From: Streptomyces sp. CMB-StM0423
Lineage (GTDB): Bacteria; Actinomycetota; Actinomycetes; Streptomycetales; Streptomycetaceae
Direction: 5' to 3'
DNA: 64,000 bases
Assembly: GCF_002847285.1 (NCBI RefSeq)
Contig: NZ_CP025407.1
Coordinates: forward strand, 1,674,001 to 1,738,000
Positions 53,510 to 62,623 of this stretch are shown here, in pieces. Both the position numbers and the translations under genes were made by a program. The notes under the pieces are model-generated. The model ran no database searches. It saw only the letters and a program-made list of their open reading frames with translations, and was not told the origin of the DNA. The first letter of the stretch is position 1, and the number at the start of each line of letters is the position of its first letter.

Positions 53510-54625
53510 TCAGTCGGCGCCCGCGGTCGCGGGCCGGGGGGTGCGGGCCGGGCAGCAGCCCGCCGGGCAGACGTCGTGGCTCGGCCCCAGCCGGCCCAGC
53601 GCGAGCCGCTCGGCCGGCTCCCCGCGCTCGGTCGCGGCCCGCTCCAGGACCAGCTTCCGCAGCGTCTCGACGAACGTCGGCCGCGCCCCGACGGTCGCCG
53701 ACCGCACGGCGGGCAGGCCCAGCCCGGCCGCCTTCGCCGCCGCCTCGGTGTCGAGGTCGTAGAGGACCTCCATGTGGTCCGATACGAAGCCGATCGGCAC
53801 CATCACGACCGCGGGCGCCCCGGCGGCGTGCAGCTCCTCCAGGTGGTCGCAGATGTCCGGCTCCAGCCACGGGATGTGCGGGGCGCCGCTGCGCGACTGG
53901 TAGACGAGCCGCCAGGCGCGCTGCACCCCCGTGAGCACGGCCACGGTGTCCGCGACCAGCTTGGCGGCGTCCATGTGCTGCCCCACGTACGCGCCGCCGT
54001 CGCCGTGGTCCGCCGGAGGGCCCGAGGTGTCGGCCGCGGCGGTGGGGATGGAGTGGGTGGTGAAGGCCAGATGGGCGCCGTCGCGTACGTCCTCGGGCAG
54101 CCGCGCCAGCGCGTCCTGCACGCCGACGACCATGTCGCGGACGAAGCCGGGGGCGTTGAAGTAGTGCCGCAGCTTGTCGACGCGCGGCGGCTCCAGGCCC
54201 TCGGCGGTCAGCTCGGCCAGCGACTCGGCGAGGTTCTCGCGGTACTGCCGGCAGCCCGAGTACGAGGCGTAGGCGCTGGTGACCAGCGCCAGCACCCGCC
54301 GGTGCCCGGCCTCGGTCATCTCCCGCAGGGTGTCGGTGAGGTACGGGGCCCAGTTGCGGTTGCCCCAGTAGACCGGGAGGTCGAGGCCCACCTCGGCGAA
54401 GTCCTTGCGCAGGGCTTCGAGGAGCGCGCGGTTCTGGGCGTTGATGGGGCTCACGCCGTCGAAGAGGTAGTAGTGCTTGCCCACCTCCTCCAGCCGCTCG
54501 CGCGGGATGCCGCGTCCCCGGGTGACGTTCTCCAGGAACGGAACGACATCGTCCGGGCCCTCGGGGCCGCCGAAGGACAGCAGCAGAAGGGCGTCGTACG
54601 GCTGGGAGGACGGCGCGTCTGGCAT
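53510..54625 (-). CDS. hemH: Ferrochelatase (coproporphyrin ferrochelatase, [2Fe-2S] type)
   Basis: A 371-residue enzyme inserting iron into coproporphyrin III in the actinobacterial haem pathway. [20 protein letters not shown] and the catalytic His H191 (FTTHSIP) are present, and [16 protein letters not shown] matches the family end. Four Cys, C125 (SGCRQY) and C353, C357 and C358 (VCPAGCC), correspond to the [2Fe-2S] ligand set known from actinobacterial ferrochelatases. ATG 54625. The family is also named cpfC. The IMPase gene follows. Confidence 0.94.
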   Translation of the reverse strand: MPDAPSSQPYDALLLLSFGGPEGPDDVVPFLENVTRGRGIPRERLEEVGKHYYLFDGVSPINAQNRALLEALRKDFAEVGLDLPVYWGNRNWAPYLTDTLREMTEAGHRRVLALVTSAYASYSGCRQYRENLAESLAELTAEGLEPPRVDKLRHYFNAPGFVRDMVVGVQDALARLPEDVRDGAHLAFTTHSIPTAAADTSGPPADHGDGGAYVGQHMDAAKLVADTVAVLTGVQRAWRLVYQSRSGAPHIPWLEPDICDHLEELHAAGAPAVVMVPIGFVSDHMEVLYDLDTEAAAKAAGLGLPAVRSATVGARPTFVETLRKLVLERAATERGEPAERLALGRLGPSHDVCPAGCCPARTPRPATAGAD

Positions 54626-54776
54626 GTCTTCGATCCTGCCATGAGCCCGCCTCCGGCCCGAGCCGGGCACCGGCGTCGGGACGGTCCGTACGCGCGAGTA
54701 TCATCCCTGTCCAACCGGGGGCCGAGAGCCGGGACGAGGGGCCGTACGACCGGCCCGTTCAGGGGATGGACGGCGG

Positions 54777-56108
54777 ATGCATCAGGTGAGGAGCACGAGG
54801 GCCGCGGGCGCCTGGCGCAACTGGGCGGGCACCGTCGCCGCCCGCCCCGCGCGCACCCTCAGCCCCGCCACCACCGCCGAGGTCGCCGACGCCGTGCAGG
54901 CCGCCGCCGAGGAGGGACTGAAGGTCAAGGCCGTCGGTACGGGCCACTCCTTCACCGCCGCCGCGGCCACCGGCGGGCTCATGATCCGCCCGGAGCGGCT
55001 GGTCGGCATCCACGAGATCGACCGCGAGGCCGGCACCGTCACCGTCGCCGCGGGCACCCCGCTGCACCAGCTCAACCACGCCCTCGCCGCCGCCGGTCTC
55101 TCGCTGACCAACATGGGCGACATCATGGCGCAGACCGTGTCCGGCGCCACCGCCACCGGCACCCACGGCACCGGCCGCTCCTCCGCCTCGCTGGCCGCCC
55201 AGATCACCGCGCTGGAGCTGGTGACGGCCGACGGCCGGGCGCGTACGTACACGGCAGCCGGCACCGGCGACGACGCGGCGGTCTTCGCCGCCGCCCGGCT
55301 CGGCATCGGCGCGCTGGGCGTCGTCACCTCGCTGACCTTCGCCGTCGAGCCGGTCTTCCTGCTCACCGCGCGGGAGGAGCCGATGGCGCTCACGGACGTC
55401 CTCGCGTCCTTCGGCGAACTGGCCGAGGAGAACGAGCACTTCGAGTTCTACTGGTTCCCGCACACCGGCCACTGCAACACCAAGCGCAACAACCGCAGCG
55501 AGGGTCCCGCCGAGCCCCTCGGCCGGATCGGCGGGTGGATCGACGACGAGCTGCTCTCCAACGGCGTCTTCCGGGCGGCCTGCGCGGTCGGGCGGGCGGT
55601 GCCCGCGGCGATCCCGGGCATCGCGGCGGTCTCCAGCCGCGCGCTGTCGGCGCGGACGTACACGGACATCCCCTACAAGGTCTTCACCAGCCCGCGGCGG
55701 GTGCGGTTCGTGGAGATGGAGTACGCGCTGCCGCGGGCGGCGGCCGTGGCCGCGATCCGGGAGCTGAAGGCGATGGTCGACCGGTCGGGGCTGCGGATCA
55801 GCTTCCCGGTGGAGGTACGGGTCGCGCCCGCGGACGACATCCCGCTGTCGACGGCGTCGGGGCGGGACACGGCGTACGTCGCGGTGCACCTGTACCGGGG
55901 GACGCCGCATCAGGCGTACTTCACGGCGGTGGAGCGGATCATGACGGCGCACGGCGGCCGGCCGCACTGGGGGAAGCTGCACAGCCGGGACGCGGAGTAT
56001 CTGGCGGGCGTGTACCCGCGGTTCGGGGAGTTCACCGCGGTACGGGACCGGCTCGACCCCGGCCGGGTGTTCGGGAACGACTACTTGCGGCGGGTATTGG
56101 GGGACTGA
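54777..56108 (+). CDS. FAD-dependent aldonolactone/alditol oxidase family protein
   Basis: A 443-residue VAO-fold oxidase. The N-terminal FAD domain shows KAVGTGHSFTAAAATGGLMI (the His is the usual covalent flavin site in alditol oxidases) and GATATGTHGTGR. The C-terminal substrate domain ends with the HWGK motif of aldonolactone oxidoreductases (GRPHWGKLHSRDAEYLAG). Likely reaction: oxidation of a sugar lactone or sugar alcohol; exact substrate unknown. Divergent from the ferrochelatase gene; converges with the Thr-Gln repeat gene. Confidence 0.88.
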   Translation: MHQVRSTRAAGAWRNWAGTVAARPARTLSPATTAEVADAVQAAAEEGLKVKAVGTGHSFTAAAATGGLMIRPERLVGIHEIDREAGTVTVAAGTPLHQLNHALAAAGLSLTNMGDIMAQTVSGATATGTHGTGRSSASLAAQITALELVTADGRARTYTAAGTGDDAAVFAAARLGIGALGVVTSLTFAVEPVFLLTAREEPMALTDVLASFGELAEENEHFEFYWFPHTGHCNTKRNNRSEGPAEPLGRIGGWIDDELLSNGVFRAACAVGRAVPAAIPGIAAVSSRALSARTYTDIPYKVFTSPRRVRFVEMEYALPRAAAVAAIRELKAMVDRSGLRISFPVEVRVAPADDIPLSTASGRDTAYVAVHLYRGTPHQAYFTAVERIMTAHGGRPHWGKLHSRDAEYLAGVYPRFGEFTAVRDRLDPGRVFGNDYLRRVLGD

Positions 56109-56124
56109 GCGCCCCCGGGGGCGC
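56109..56124. terminator. Palindrome between convergent genes (possible bidirectional terminator)
   Basis: GCGCCCCCGGGGGCGC is perfectly palindromic and directly follows the oxidase stop codon. With no loop it can only form a reduced hairpin, so terminator function is weakly supported. Confidence 0.4.
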
Positions 56125-56133
56125 CCGCCGCGG

Positions 56134-57213
56134 CTACTGCGCCGCCCCCGGCGCCGTGGCGCCGTCCGGCTGCGGGGTCGCCGGGGTCTCCCCGGTGCCG
56201 GGCTCCGCGGGTTCCTCGCCCGTACCCGGCGGCGTCGGGGTGGGCGTGGGGGCCGGGGTCGTGCCGCCGTCCGTGGTGCCGGGTGCGGGGCTGTCGCCAC
56301 CGCCGCCGGGCCGCGGGGTGGACGTGCCGCCGGGGTCCGTGTGTTCGGCTGTGCCCTCGTCCGGGGAGCCGGTGCCGCCGTCGCCGGGTTCGCCGGAGCC
56401 GGTGCCGGGGGTGCCGCCGGTCTCCTCGGTGCCGGGCTCGGGGGTGCCGTCGGTGGTGTGGCCGTCCTCTTCCGGCGCCGGCGGGGTATCGGACTTTCGT
56501 TCGCCGGGGCTGAAAGATGTGCCGGTGCGGTCGTCGCCCCAGGCGTTGGAGAGCGGTCCGCCGGTGAGCTTCTCGATGCCGAAGACCACGAGCATCACGG
56601 CGGCGAACGTCCCGGCGGCGACCAGCGCGAGGCGCCGCCAGCCTCTGGCCCGGGTGCCGTGCGTGCTGGCGGTGCCGAAGCCGCCGGTGGGGGCGGGTGC
56701 GCCCAGCACGGCGGTGGCGTCGCCGGGCTCCGGGCGGGCGGCGGGCAGGAGTTGGGTCGCGTCGTCGGCCGCGGGGCGTGCGACGGGCAGCAGTTGCGTC
56801 GCATCGTCCGCCGGGGCGGGCGCGCCCGGGAGGAGCTGCGTCTCGTCCCCCGCCGCCGGCGCCACGGCCCTGAGCAGGTGCGTCTCGTCGTCCGCCCGGT
56901 TGCGTACGGGCGTCTGCAGCGGCGTCGTCTGCTTGTGCAGCGCCTTCGGCGCCGCGACCGCCGCGTCCTTCAACTGCTGGCCCGTACGCCGGAAGACGTG
57001 CTGGAAGAGCGCGCCGCCCGCGGTGGCGCCCACGCTGACGACGCCGGCGCCGATGATCGTGCCGTACACGCCCATGCTGGAGGCGAGGAACGCGGCCACC
57101 ATCGTGGCCGACGCACCGCCCGCGACCTGGGCGCCGCTGAGTTCGATCCTCCCCTTGCGCTTCTCCCCGCCCTCGTCGTCCTCCGCCCTGTCCGCTGTGC
57201 CCCGCATCTCCAT
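56134..57213 (-). CDS. Membrane protein with repeated Thr-Gln motifs and Pro/Gly/Thr-rich external tail
   Basis: A 359-residue protein. The N-terminal 25 residues are acidic and basic. A hydrophobic region follows (VAAFLASSMGVYGTIIGAGV and VSVGATAGGALFQHVFRRTG). Residues about 110-175 carry five imperfect repeats of the form D-x-x-T-x-L-L-P/R (DDETHLL, GDETQLLP, DDATQLLP, DDATQLLP, GDATAVL). A TM helix follows (LALVAAGTFAAVMLVVFGIE), then about 130 residues of Pro/Gly/Thr/Glu-rich tail. The repeats lie on the cytoplasmic side and resemble phospho-Thr docking sites for FHA domains (inference). ATG 57213 is chosen; GGAG lies upstream. Divergent from sepH. No family name is recognised. Confidence 0.7.
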   Translation of the reverse strand: MEMRGTADRAEDDEGGEKRKGRIELSGAQVAGGASATMVAAFLASSMGVYGTIIGAGVVSVGATAGGALFQHVFRRTGQQLKDAAVAAPKALHKQTTPLQTPVRNRADDETHLLRAVAPAAGDETQLLPGAPAPADDATQLLPVARPAADDATQLLPAARPEPGDATAVLGAPAPTGGFGTASTHGTRARGWRRLALVAAGTFAAVMLVVFGIEKLTGGPLSNAWGDDRTGTSFSPGERKSDTPPAPEEDGHTTDGTPEPGTEETGGTPGTGSGEPGDGGTGSPDEGTAEHTDPGGTSTPRPGGGGDSPAPGTTDGGTTPAPTPTPTPPGTGEEPAEPGTGETPATPQPDGATAPGAAQ

Positions 57214-57624
57214 CCCAAGATCGCTCCGATGGCCTCCTGTCCTCATGGACGAGCGCATGGACGGACCCGTTAGTTCCGATTCCGGGGATTCTGTGATGCA
57301 ACGCACCTCTTGATCGAACCGGGGCGCAACAGGCAGACTCAACTGCCGTGCAACGTTCCGCGTTCGGTGGCGCGCCGGTCCACCCGCATGGCTCGAATGG
57401 AGTACTGTGGGCGAGCCAGTGCCCCGGTGCCCGTCCGACGGCGGCGATCACGGCCGCTGCGTTGCAAATGCGTAACCGTGTCATAACGGCGCATCGGGTT
57501 CCAAGACCCGACACGCCGGGCAACTCAGCAATGTTGTGGCAGGCTGCACCCGGGCAGGCCACACTCGACTAGCGGGAAGAGCAGCGACGCACCGAACGTC
57601 GGCAGGCACCACCGGGAGGTTCCC
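57214..57624. other. Divergent control region between the Thr-Gln repeat gene and sepH
   Basis: About 410 bases without a gene. It holds the sepH ribosome site (GGGAGG before ATG 57625) and presumably promoters for both genes. No tRNA-like fold or long hairpin was seen. Confidence 0.4.
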
Positions 57625-58677
57625 ATGCCCGAACTGCGTGTCGTGGCGGTCAGTAACGACGGCACACGGCTGGTGCTGAAGGCTGCGGACAGTACGGAGT
57701 ACACCCTTCCGATTGACGAGCGTCTGCGCGCCGCGGTGCGCAACGACCGTGCGCGGCTCGGCCAGATCGAGATCGAAGTCGAGAACCACCTGCGCCCGCG
57801 CGACATCCAGGCCCGGATACGAGCCGGAGCGTCCGCGGAGGAGGTCGCCGCGCTCGCCGGCATCCCCGTCGACCGCGTCCGCCGCTTCGAGGGCCCCGTG
57901 CTCGCCGAGCGCGCGTTCATGGCCGAGCGTGCCCGCAAGACGCCCCTGCGGCGGCCCGGCGAGAGCGCCGGTCCCGCGCTGGGCGAGGCGGTCGCCGAGC
58001 GGCTGATGATGCGCGGCGCGGAGAAGGATTCCGCGCGGTGGGACTCCTGGCGCCGGGACGACGGCACCTGGGAGGTCCTGCTCGTCTACCGCGTCGCGGG
58101 TGAGCCGCACAGCGCCGGCTGGACGTACGACCCGCCGCGGCGGCTCGTGCAGCCCGTCGACGACGAGGCGCGCGCGCTGATCGGCGAGACCGACGCCTCG
58201 CCCGAGCCGAGCCTGCCCTTCGTGCCCAAGATCGCGCGGCTGCCCCGGAGTCCGGAGCGGCCGTCCGACGGGCGCGGGGACAGGGACGGCGCCGGCGAGG
58301 ACCGCGACTCCCTGACCAGCCTGCTGGAGGCGGTGCCGAGCTTCCGGGGCGACCTGGTGGTGCCGGACCAGTCCGCGCCCGCGGCCGCGGCCGACGGGCC
58401 TGCCGCCACGGCGGGTGCCGCGGGTCCCGTGCCCGGGCCGCCCGAGGAGGAGCCCGAGCCGCCCGCGGTGGAGGAGGAGCCTCCGGCGCCCGCGGCGAGC
58501 GCGGGTTCCGCGTACGCGGACGTGCTGATGCCGCGGAGCGTCTCGGCGCACCGGGAGCGGCTGACCGGGCAGACGGACCGGCAGGCGGAGGCCGACGGCG
58601 TGCGGCCCGGCCGCCGGGCCGCGGTGCCGAGCTGGGACGAGATCGTGTTCGGAAGCAGGCGCAAGAAGCCGGAGTAG
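57625..58677 (+). CDS. sepH: Septation protein SepH
   Basis: A 350-residue protein. The N-terminal DUF3071 domain (ELRVVAVSNDGTRLVLKAAD, YTLPIDERLRAAVRNDRARL, ARIRAGASAEEVAALAGIPV with an HTH-like motif, RWDSWRRDDGTWEVLLVYRV) is followed by an acidic, Pro/Ala-rich linker. A conserved basic C-terminus (RRAAVPSWDEIVFGSRRKKP) ends the protein. SepH is known in Streptomyces to bind FtsZ and promote ring assembly in sporulation and vegetative septation. GGGAGG precedes ATG 57625. A hairpin with a UUCG loop follows. It is monocistronic. Confidence 0.94.
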   Translation: MPELRVVAVSNDGTRLVLKAADSTEYTLPIDERLRAAVRNDRARLGQIEIEVENHLRPRDIQARIRAGASAEEVAALAGIPVDRVRRFEGPVLAERAFMAERARKTPLRRPGESAGPALGEAVAERLMMRGAEKDSARWDSWRRDDGTWEVLLVYRVAGEPHSAGWTYDPPRRLVQPVDDEARALIGETDASPEPSLPFVPKIARLPRSPERPSDGRGDRDGAGEDRDSLTSLLEAVPSFRGDLVVPDQSAPAAAADGPAATAGAAGPVPGPPEEEPEPPAVEEEPPAPAASAGSAYADVLMPRSVSAHRERLTGQTDRQAEADGVRPGRRAAVPSWDEIVFGSRRKKPE

Positions 58678-58688
58678 CCGTACGGCCG

Positions 58689-58726
58689 GGCGCGGTTCGC
58701 GGGGATTCGTCCCCGCGGACCGCGCC
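58689..58726 (+). terminator. Intrinsic terminator of sepH with UUCG tetraloop
   Basis: A 17-bp stem (GGCGCGGTTCGCGGGGA against TCCCCGCGGACCGCGCC, one G-U-type mismatch) closed by TTCG, 11 bases after the stop codon. Confidence 0.88.
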
Positions 58727-58799
58727 CCCGCGCTCCGTCGCAAGGGACGCCGCCCGCCCCGGCGTTGCTCCGGTACGAGGGCGGCGCCACCCGCGTACG

Positions 58800-59627
58800 T
58801 CAGCCCGGCTCCGCGCCCGTCGCCACCGGCCGCGCCGGGTCCGCCACCCACTCCGACCACGAACCCGGGTACAGCGCCGCGGGGATGCCCGCGATCGCCA
58901 GGGCCAGCACCTCCTGGGCGGCGGACACCCCCGAGCCGCAGTACACCCCGGCCTCCGTGCCCGGCGCGGCGCCGAGCGCCCGGAAGCGCGCCGCCAGCTC
59001 CGCCGCGGGCAGGAAGGTCCGGTCCGCGCCCAGGTTCTCCGTCGTCGGCGCCGAGACCGCGCCGGGGATGTGGCCCGCGACCGGGTCGATCGGCTCCGTC
59101 TCGCCGCGGTACCGCTCCTCCGCGCGGGCGTCGAACAGCACGCCGCGGCGGGCGAGTACGCCGGCCTCCGCCGCGGTGAGCACCGGCAGCGCACCCGGCT
59201 CCGGCGTGAAGTCCCCCGCGCCGTCCCCGGGGGTCTCCCGGGAGAGTTCGCCGGGCCAGGCCGCGAGGCCGCCGTCGAGGACGCGGACGTCGGGGTGGCC
59301 GGTGTAGCGCAGCAGCCACCAGCAGCGCGCGGCGGACCAGCCCTGCCCGCCGTCGTATACGACCACGGGCCGGTCGCGGGAGACGCCCGCGCGGCGCATG
59401 GCCGCGCCGAAGACGTCGAAGCCGGGGAGCGGATGGCGGCCCGCGGGTCCCGGCGGGGCGGCCAGCTCGGCGTCCAGGTCGACGTAGACGGCGCCCGGGA
59501 TGTGGCCCGCGTCGTACTCGGGGCGGCCGGGCGGGCCGCCGAGCGTGTAGCGCACGTCGAGCACGACGGGCGGCCGCGGGCCCGCCAGGTCGCTCGCGAG
59601 ATCGGTTCCGGAGATGATGGCATCCAT
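58800..59627 (-). CDS. Thiosulfate/3-mercaptopyruvate sulfurtransferase (tandem rhodanese)
   Basis: A 275-residue protein with two rhodanese domains. The first is inactive and structural (VVLDVRYTLGGPPGRPEYDA, HIPGAVYVDLD, VVVYDGGQGWSAARCWWLLR). The second carries the catalytic Cys230 in VYCGSGVSAAQEV. The CGSGV loop fits thiosulfate or 3-mercaptopyruvate sulfurtransferases (often called SseA), which move sulfane sulfur to cyanide or thiols. ATG 59627 is chosen; ATG 59636 is a close alternative. Converges with sepH and is divergent from the VOC gene. Confidence 0.9.
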   Translation of the reverse strand: MDAIISGTDLASDLAGPRPPVVLDVRYTLGGPPGRPEYDAGHIPGAVYVDLDAELAAPPGPAGRHPLPGFDVFGAAMRRAGVSRDRPVVVYDGGQGWSAARCWWLLRYTGHPDVRVLDGGLAAWPGELSRETPGDGAGDFTPEPGALPVLTAAEAGVLARRGVLFDARAEERYRGETEPIDPVAGHIPGAVSAPTTENLGADRTFLPAAELAARFRALGAAPGTEAGVYCGSGVSAAQEVLALAIAGIPAALYPGSWSEWVADPARPVATGAEPG

Positions 59628-59834
59628 GGAGGCCATCCTGGCGCAGAGTCGCGCCGCGCCTCCCGCCCCCGCCCCCACCCCCGCCCGAAAGCGAACATCT
59701 CCTGGCGAGACGGACAATTCTTCAGATCGATCGGCGCAGAGGGGGCGCGCTGCGGCACGGGGAATGGAAATATCTGCAGAGGCGTCACCGGAACGTCACC
59801 CACCGCCACCTTCCGATGGTCAGAGAGGGCTGCC

Positions 59835-60596
59835 ATGTCCGAAGGAGCGATCCTCAGCGCGCCGGGCACACCGTGCTGGGTGAGCCTGATGGTGCACGGG
59901 CTGGACACGACCGAGGAGTTCTACCGCGGCCTGTTCGGCTGGGCCTTCGAGGAGGGCCCGCGCACGCTCGGCGCGTACCGGCTGGCGCACCTCGACGGCG
60001 GCCAGGTCGCCGGGATCGGCGCGATGGCGCCGGAGCGCAGGCTGCCGGTGGCCTGGACGCCGTATCTGGCGACCGACGACGCCGACGCCGCCACCGAGCT
60101 GGTGCGCTGCTGCGGCGGGACGGTGGCGGTGGGGCCGCTGGACGCCGACGCCGCCGGCCGGAAGGCGATCTGCTCGGACCCGGCGGGGGCGGTGTTCGGG
60201 GTGTGGCAGCCGCGGCAGCCCCCGGAGGTGGAGCGGCGGGCGCGTCCCGGCACGCCGGTCTGGAACGACCTGCTGGTGGCGGAACCGACGATGGTCGCGA
60301 AGTTCTACGAGCTGGTCTTCGGCTACGACGTGCGTTCGGAGGGAGACACCGCGACGCTCTACGTCCAGGACCGGCCCGTGGCGTCGGTCTGCGCCGCCGG
60401 CGAGGAGACGCTGCGCGAGACGGGGCCGCGCTGGACGACGCACTTCGGAGTCGCCGACGTGGACGCCTCCGTGGCGCGCGCGGTGGAGCTGGGCGGGCGG
60501 CTGGTGCGCGAGCCGCACGAGACGGCCGCGGGGCGGATGGCGGAGGTCGCGGACGTCGAGGGCGCGCGGTTCACGCTGGTGCGCACGCCGCACTAG
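59835..60596 (+). CDS. VOC family protein (two glyoxalase-fold domains)
   Basis: A 253-residue protein with two vicinal-oxygen-chelate domains. The first starts TPCWVSLMVHGLDTTEEFYR and ends AVFGVWQ. The second starts GTPVWNDLLVAEPTMVAKFY and ends GARFTLVRTP. Metal-ligand positions are partly replaced (Asn, Val), so it may bind rather than convert a ligand. This two-domain type is frequent in streptomycetes, sometimes tied to antibiotic resistance or hydroxylation; no specific role is proved. GAGAGGG precedes ATG 59835. Confidence 0.88.
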   Translation: MSEGAILSAPGTPCWVSLMVHGLDTTEEFYRGLFGWAFEEGPRTLGAYRLAHLDGGQVAGIGAMAPERRLPVAWTPYLATDDADAATELVRCCGGTVAVGPLDADAAGRKAICSDPAGAVFGVWQPRQPPEVERRARPGTPVWNDLLVAEPTMVAKFYELVFGYDVRSEGDTATLYVQDRPVASVCAAGEETLRETGPRWTTHFGVADVDASVARAVELGGRLVREPHETAAGRMAEVADVEGARFTLVRTPH

Positions 60597-60615
60597 CCGT
60601 ACGGTGCCGCCGGTG

Positions 60616-60645
60616 TGACCCGCCGCGGCCGCGGTTCGCGGGTCA
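60616..60645. terminator. Hairpin between convergent VOC and phosphodiesterase genes
   Basis: TGACCCGC pairs with GCGGGTCA (60638-60645), enclosing a CG-rich palindrome. It overlaps the phosphodiesterase stop codon; a shared bidirectional terminator is plausible. Confidence 0.5.
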
Positions 60646-61857
60646 GGAGCGTACGGTCAGCAGCGGGACCAACTGCTCCGCCGGGGTCAGCGAGCCGTGC
60701 ATGCCGGCGAGCGCGGACTCCTTCGGCTCGCTGCGGGTGGCGGTGATCGCGATGTCGTCGGCCGCGGCGACGATGACGTCCCCGAGCCGGTCCCGTACCC
60801 GCTCGTCGACCTTCGGCCCGAACCACCCCAGCGCGACGGCCTCTTCGCGGCTCGCCACCCAGGCGCGCTCGCCCAGCACCTCGCGCCAGACGGTGAGCAC
60901 GTCGGCGGCGGCGCCCGGGGCCGCGTACACGTGCCGGGCGCGGCCCTCGCCGCCGAGGAGGCGCACGCCGGCGCGCAGCTCCCAGTCCTCATCGACGTCG
61001 TAGCGGGCGTCGGCGGTGAAGGGGATGTCGACCATGCCGTGGTCGGCGGTGACGTAGAGCGCGGCGCGCGGCGGCAGTTGCTCGGCGAGCCGGCGGGCGA
61101 GGCGGTCCGCGTAGCCGAGCTGGCCGCGCCAGGCGTCGGAGTCGACGCCGTGCCGGTGGCCGTTGCCGTCGACCTCGCTGTAGTACGTGTAGACGAGCGT
61201 GCGGTCCGCGGCGGCGAGCTGCTCCGCGGCGACGTCCATCCGCTCCTCCCCCGACAGCCGGCCGTGGAAGGTGCCGCCGCTGAGCGCGATCGTCGTCAGC
61301 GGGGTGGTCTCGAACCCGGGCGAGGAGACCTGCGCGGTGTGCACGCCGGCGTCGTGGGCCAGTTGGAAGACCGTGGGGTACGGCTGCCACGCGCGCGGCG
61401 CCGTCCAGGGCTGCCAGCGCAACTGGTTCATCAGCTCGCCGGTCTCCGGGTCGCGCACCGTGTAGCCCGGCAGGCCGTGGGCGCCGGGCGGCAGGCCGGT
61501 GCCGACGGAGGCGAGCGAGGTGGCGGTGGTGGCGGGGAAGCCGGCAGTCAGCGGCTCGCCGGCGGCGAGGCCGTGCAGGAACGGGGCGTCCTCGGGGTGG
61601 GCGAGCAACTGCTCCCAGCCCAGGCCGTCGATGAGGAAGACGCAGACGCGGTCGGCCGGTTCGACCCCCGCGAGGGCCGGGGCGAAGCCGGGGACGCCGA
61701 GTCCTGCGGCGGCGCTGGGCAACAGGTCGGCCAGCGAGCGGGTGCCGTAGCGGGGGGCGGGCGCGGATGCGGGGTCGAGCGGCGCGGGCCAGTCCCCGGC
61801 GCCCGGTGGTGTGCCGTCCTGCGTGCCGCTGCCCGGTGTCCCCCCCGTGGCGGCCAT
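60643..61857 (-). CDS. Alkaline phosphatase superfamily nucleotide pyrophosphatase/phosphodiesterase-like protein
   Basis: A 404-residue enzyme. After a Pro/Ala-rich leader, VCVFLIDGLGW carries the first metal Asp (D77) and TAGFPATTATSLASVGTG the Thr nucleophile (T110 or T111). YYSEVDGNGHRHG and YVTADHGMVDIPF carry the remaining metal ligands. It lacks a signal peptide, so it is probably cytoplasmic. The substrate is unknown. Its ATG overlaps the DUF5998 stop (TGATG), so the two are translated together. Confidence 0.9.
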   Translation of the reverse strand: MAATGGTPGSGTQDGTPPGAGDWPAPLDPASAPAPRYGTRSLADLLPSAAAGLGVPGFAPALAGVEPADRVCVFLIDGLGWEQLLAHPEDAPFLHGLAAGEPLTAGFPATTATSLASVGTGLPPGAHGLPGYTVRDPETGELMNQLRWQPWTAPRAWQPYPTVFQLAHDAGVHTAQVSSPGFETTPLTTIALSGGTFHGRLSGEERMDVAAEQLAAADRTLVYTYYSEVDGNGHRHGVDSDAWRGQLGYADRLARRLAEQLPPRAALYVTADHGMVDIPFTADARYDVDEDWELRAGVRLLGGEGRARHVYAAPGAAADVLTVWREVLGERAWVASREEAVALGWFGPKVDERVRDRLGDVIVAAADDIAITATRSEPKESALAGMHGSLTPAEQLVPLLTVRS

Positions 61858-62447
61858 CAGGCTTCGGGGCCGGCGGCGGTGGCCTCGGAGAGCGCCTGGG
61901 CGAAGGTCAGGGCCTGCCGTACGGTCTCGGGGCCGTCGCCGGCCTCGCTGACGCGCAGGCTCAGGTCGTCGGCGGTGGCCGAGCCGGTGTAGCCGTGGTC
62001 GGCGTCGCAGTTGGGGTCGCCGCAGGTGGCCGGCTCCATGTCGAGCCGGCTGACGGCGCCCCAGCCGACGGTCAGGACGACCTCGCGGGGCAGGGTGCCG
62101 GGGGTGTACGCCTCGGGGTTGCCGACGACGCGGCTGAGGACGACGGAGGAGATCCGGGCGAGCTTGACGGACTCGGTGGAGGTGGTGGCGTACGGCGTCG
62201 GGGAGGTGGTGTCCGCGGCCTGCTCGTCGGTGTGGCTGACGATGAAGCGGCTGTCGGTGAGCACGAGCACGGTGACGTGCCGCCGTACCTCGTTGGCGTC
62301 GAACGTCGTCTCCTGGTGGACCAGGTACGCGGACACGGGCTCCCCGCCGACGGCGGCCTCCACCGCCTCCGCCACGAGGGCGGGGTAGTAGCCGCTGCGC
62401 TCGATCGCCGCACGCAGCCCCTTGGTCGCGGTCCCGGTCTTAGCCAT
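61857..62447 (-). CDS. DUF5998 family protein
   Basis: A 196-residue protein conserved in streptomycetes: KGLRAAIERSGYYPALVAEA, VSAYLVHQETTFDANEVRRH and VTVLVLTDSRFIVSHTDEQA, with a Cys/His cluster (ATCGDPNCDADHGYTG) that may bind zinc. ATG 62447. Function unknown. It is the first gene of a pair with the phosphodiesterase; the ATP-grasp gene lies 177 bases upstream. Confidence 0.88.
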   Translation of the reverse strand: MAKTGTATKGLRAAIERSGYYPALVAEAVEAAVGGEPVSAYLVHQETTFDANEVRRHVTVLVLTDSRFIVSHTDEQAADTTSPTPYATTSTESVKLARISSVVLSRVVGNPEAYTPGTLPREVVLTVGWGAVSRLDMEPATCGDPNCDADHGYTGSATADDLSLRVSEAGDGPETVRQALTFAQALSEATAAGPEA

Positions 62448-62623
62448 GCGCCCATCCTACGGCCCGGAGGGGCCGCCCCGGTCCGCTGTCGCGAGGCCCG
62501 GGGGGCGGGCGGGGCACCCGGGTTGGCGCGCGCACCGGCCGCCGCGCGGGCGCGGGCCGGCATCCGGGCCGGTGGGGGCCGTGGGACACCGGTCGGCACC
62601 GCTCGGCGCCGGGGGTCCGCGGG

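Noticed and set aside
53435..57313. 1292-codon plus-strand frame spanning ferrochelatase to the Thr-Gln repeat gene
   Set aside because: It crosses three real genes in wrong frames; only a chance open frame at high GC.
57230..57600. tRNA gene upstream of sepH
   Set aside because: No cloverleaf, TTCGA-type arm or acceptor pairing could be built.
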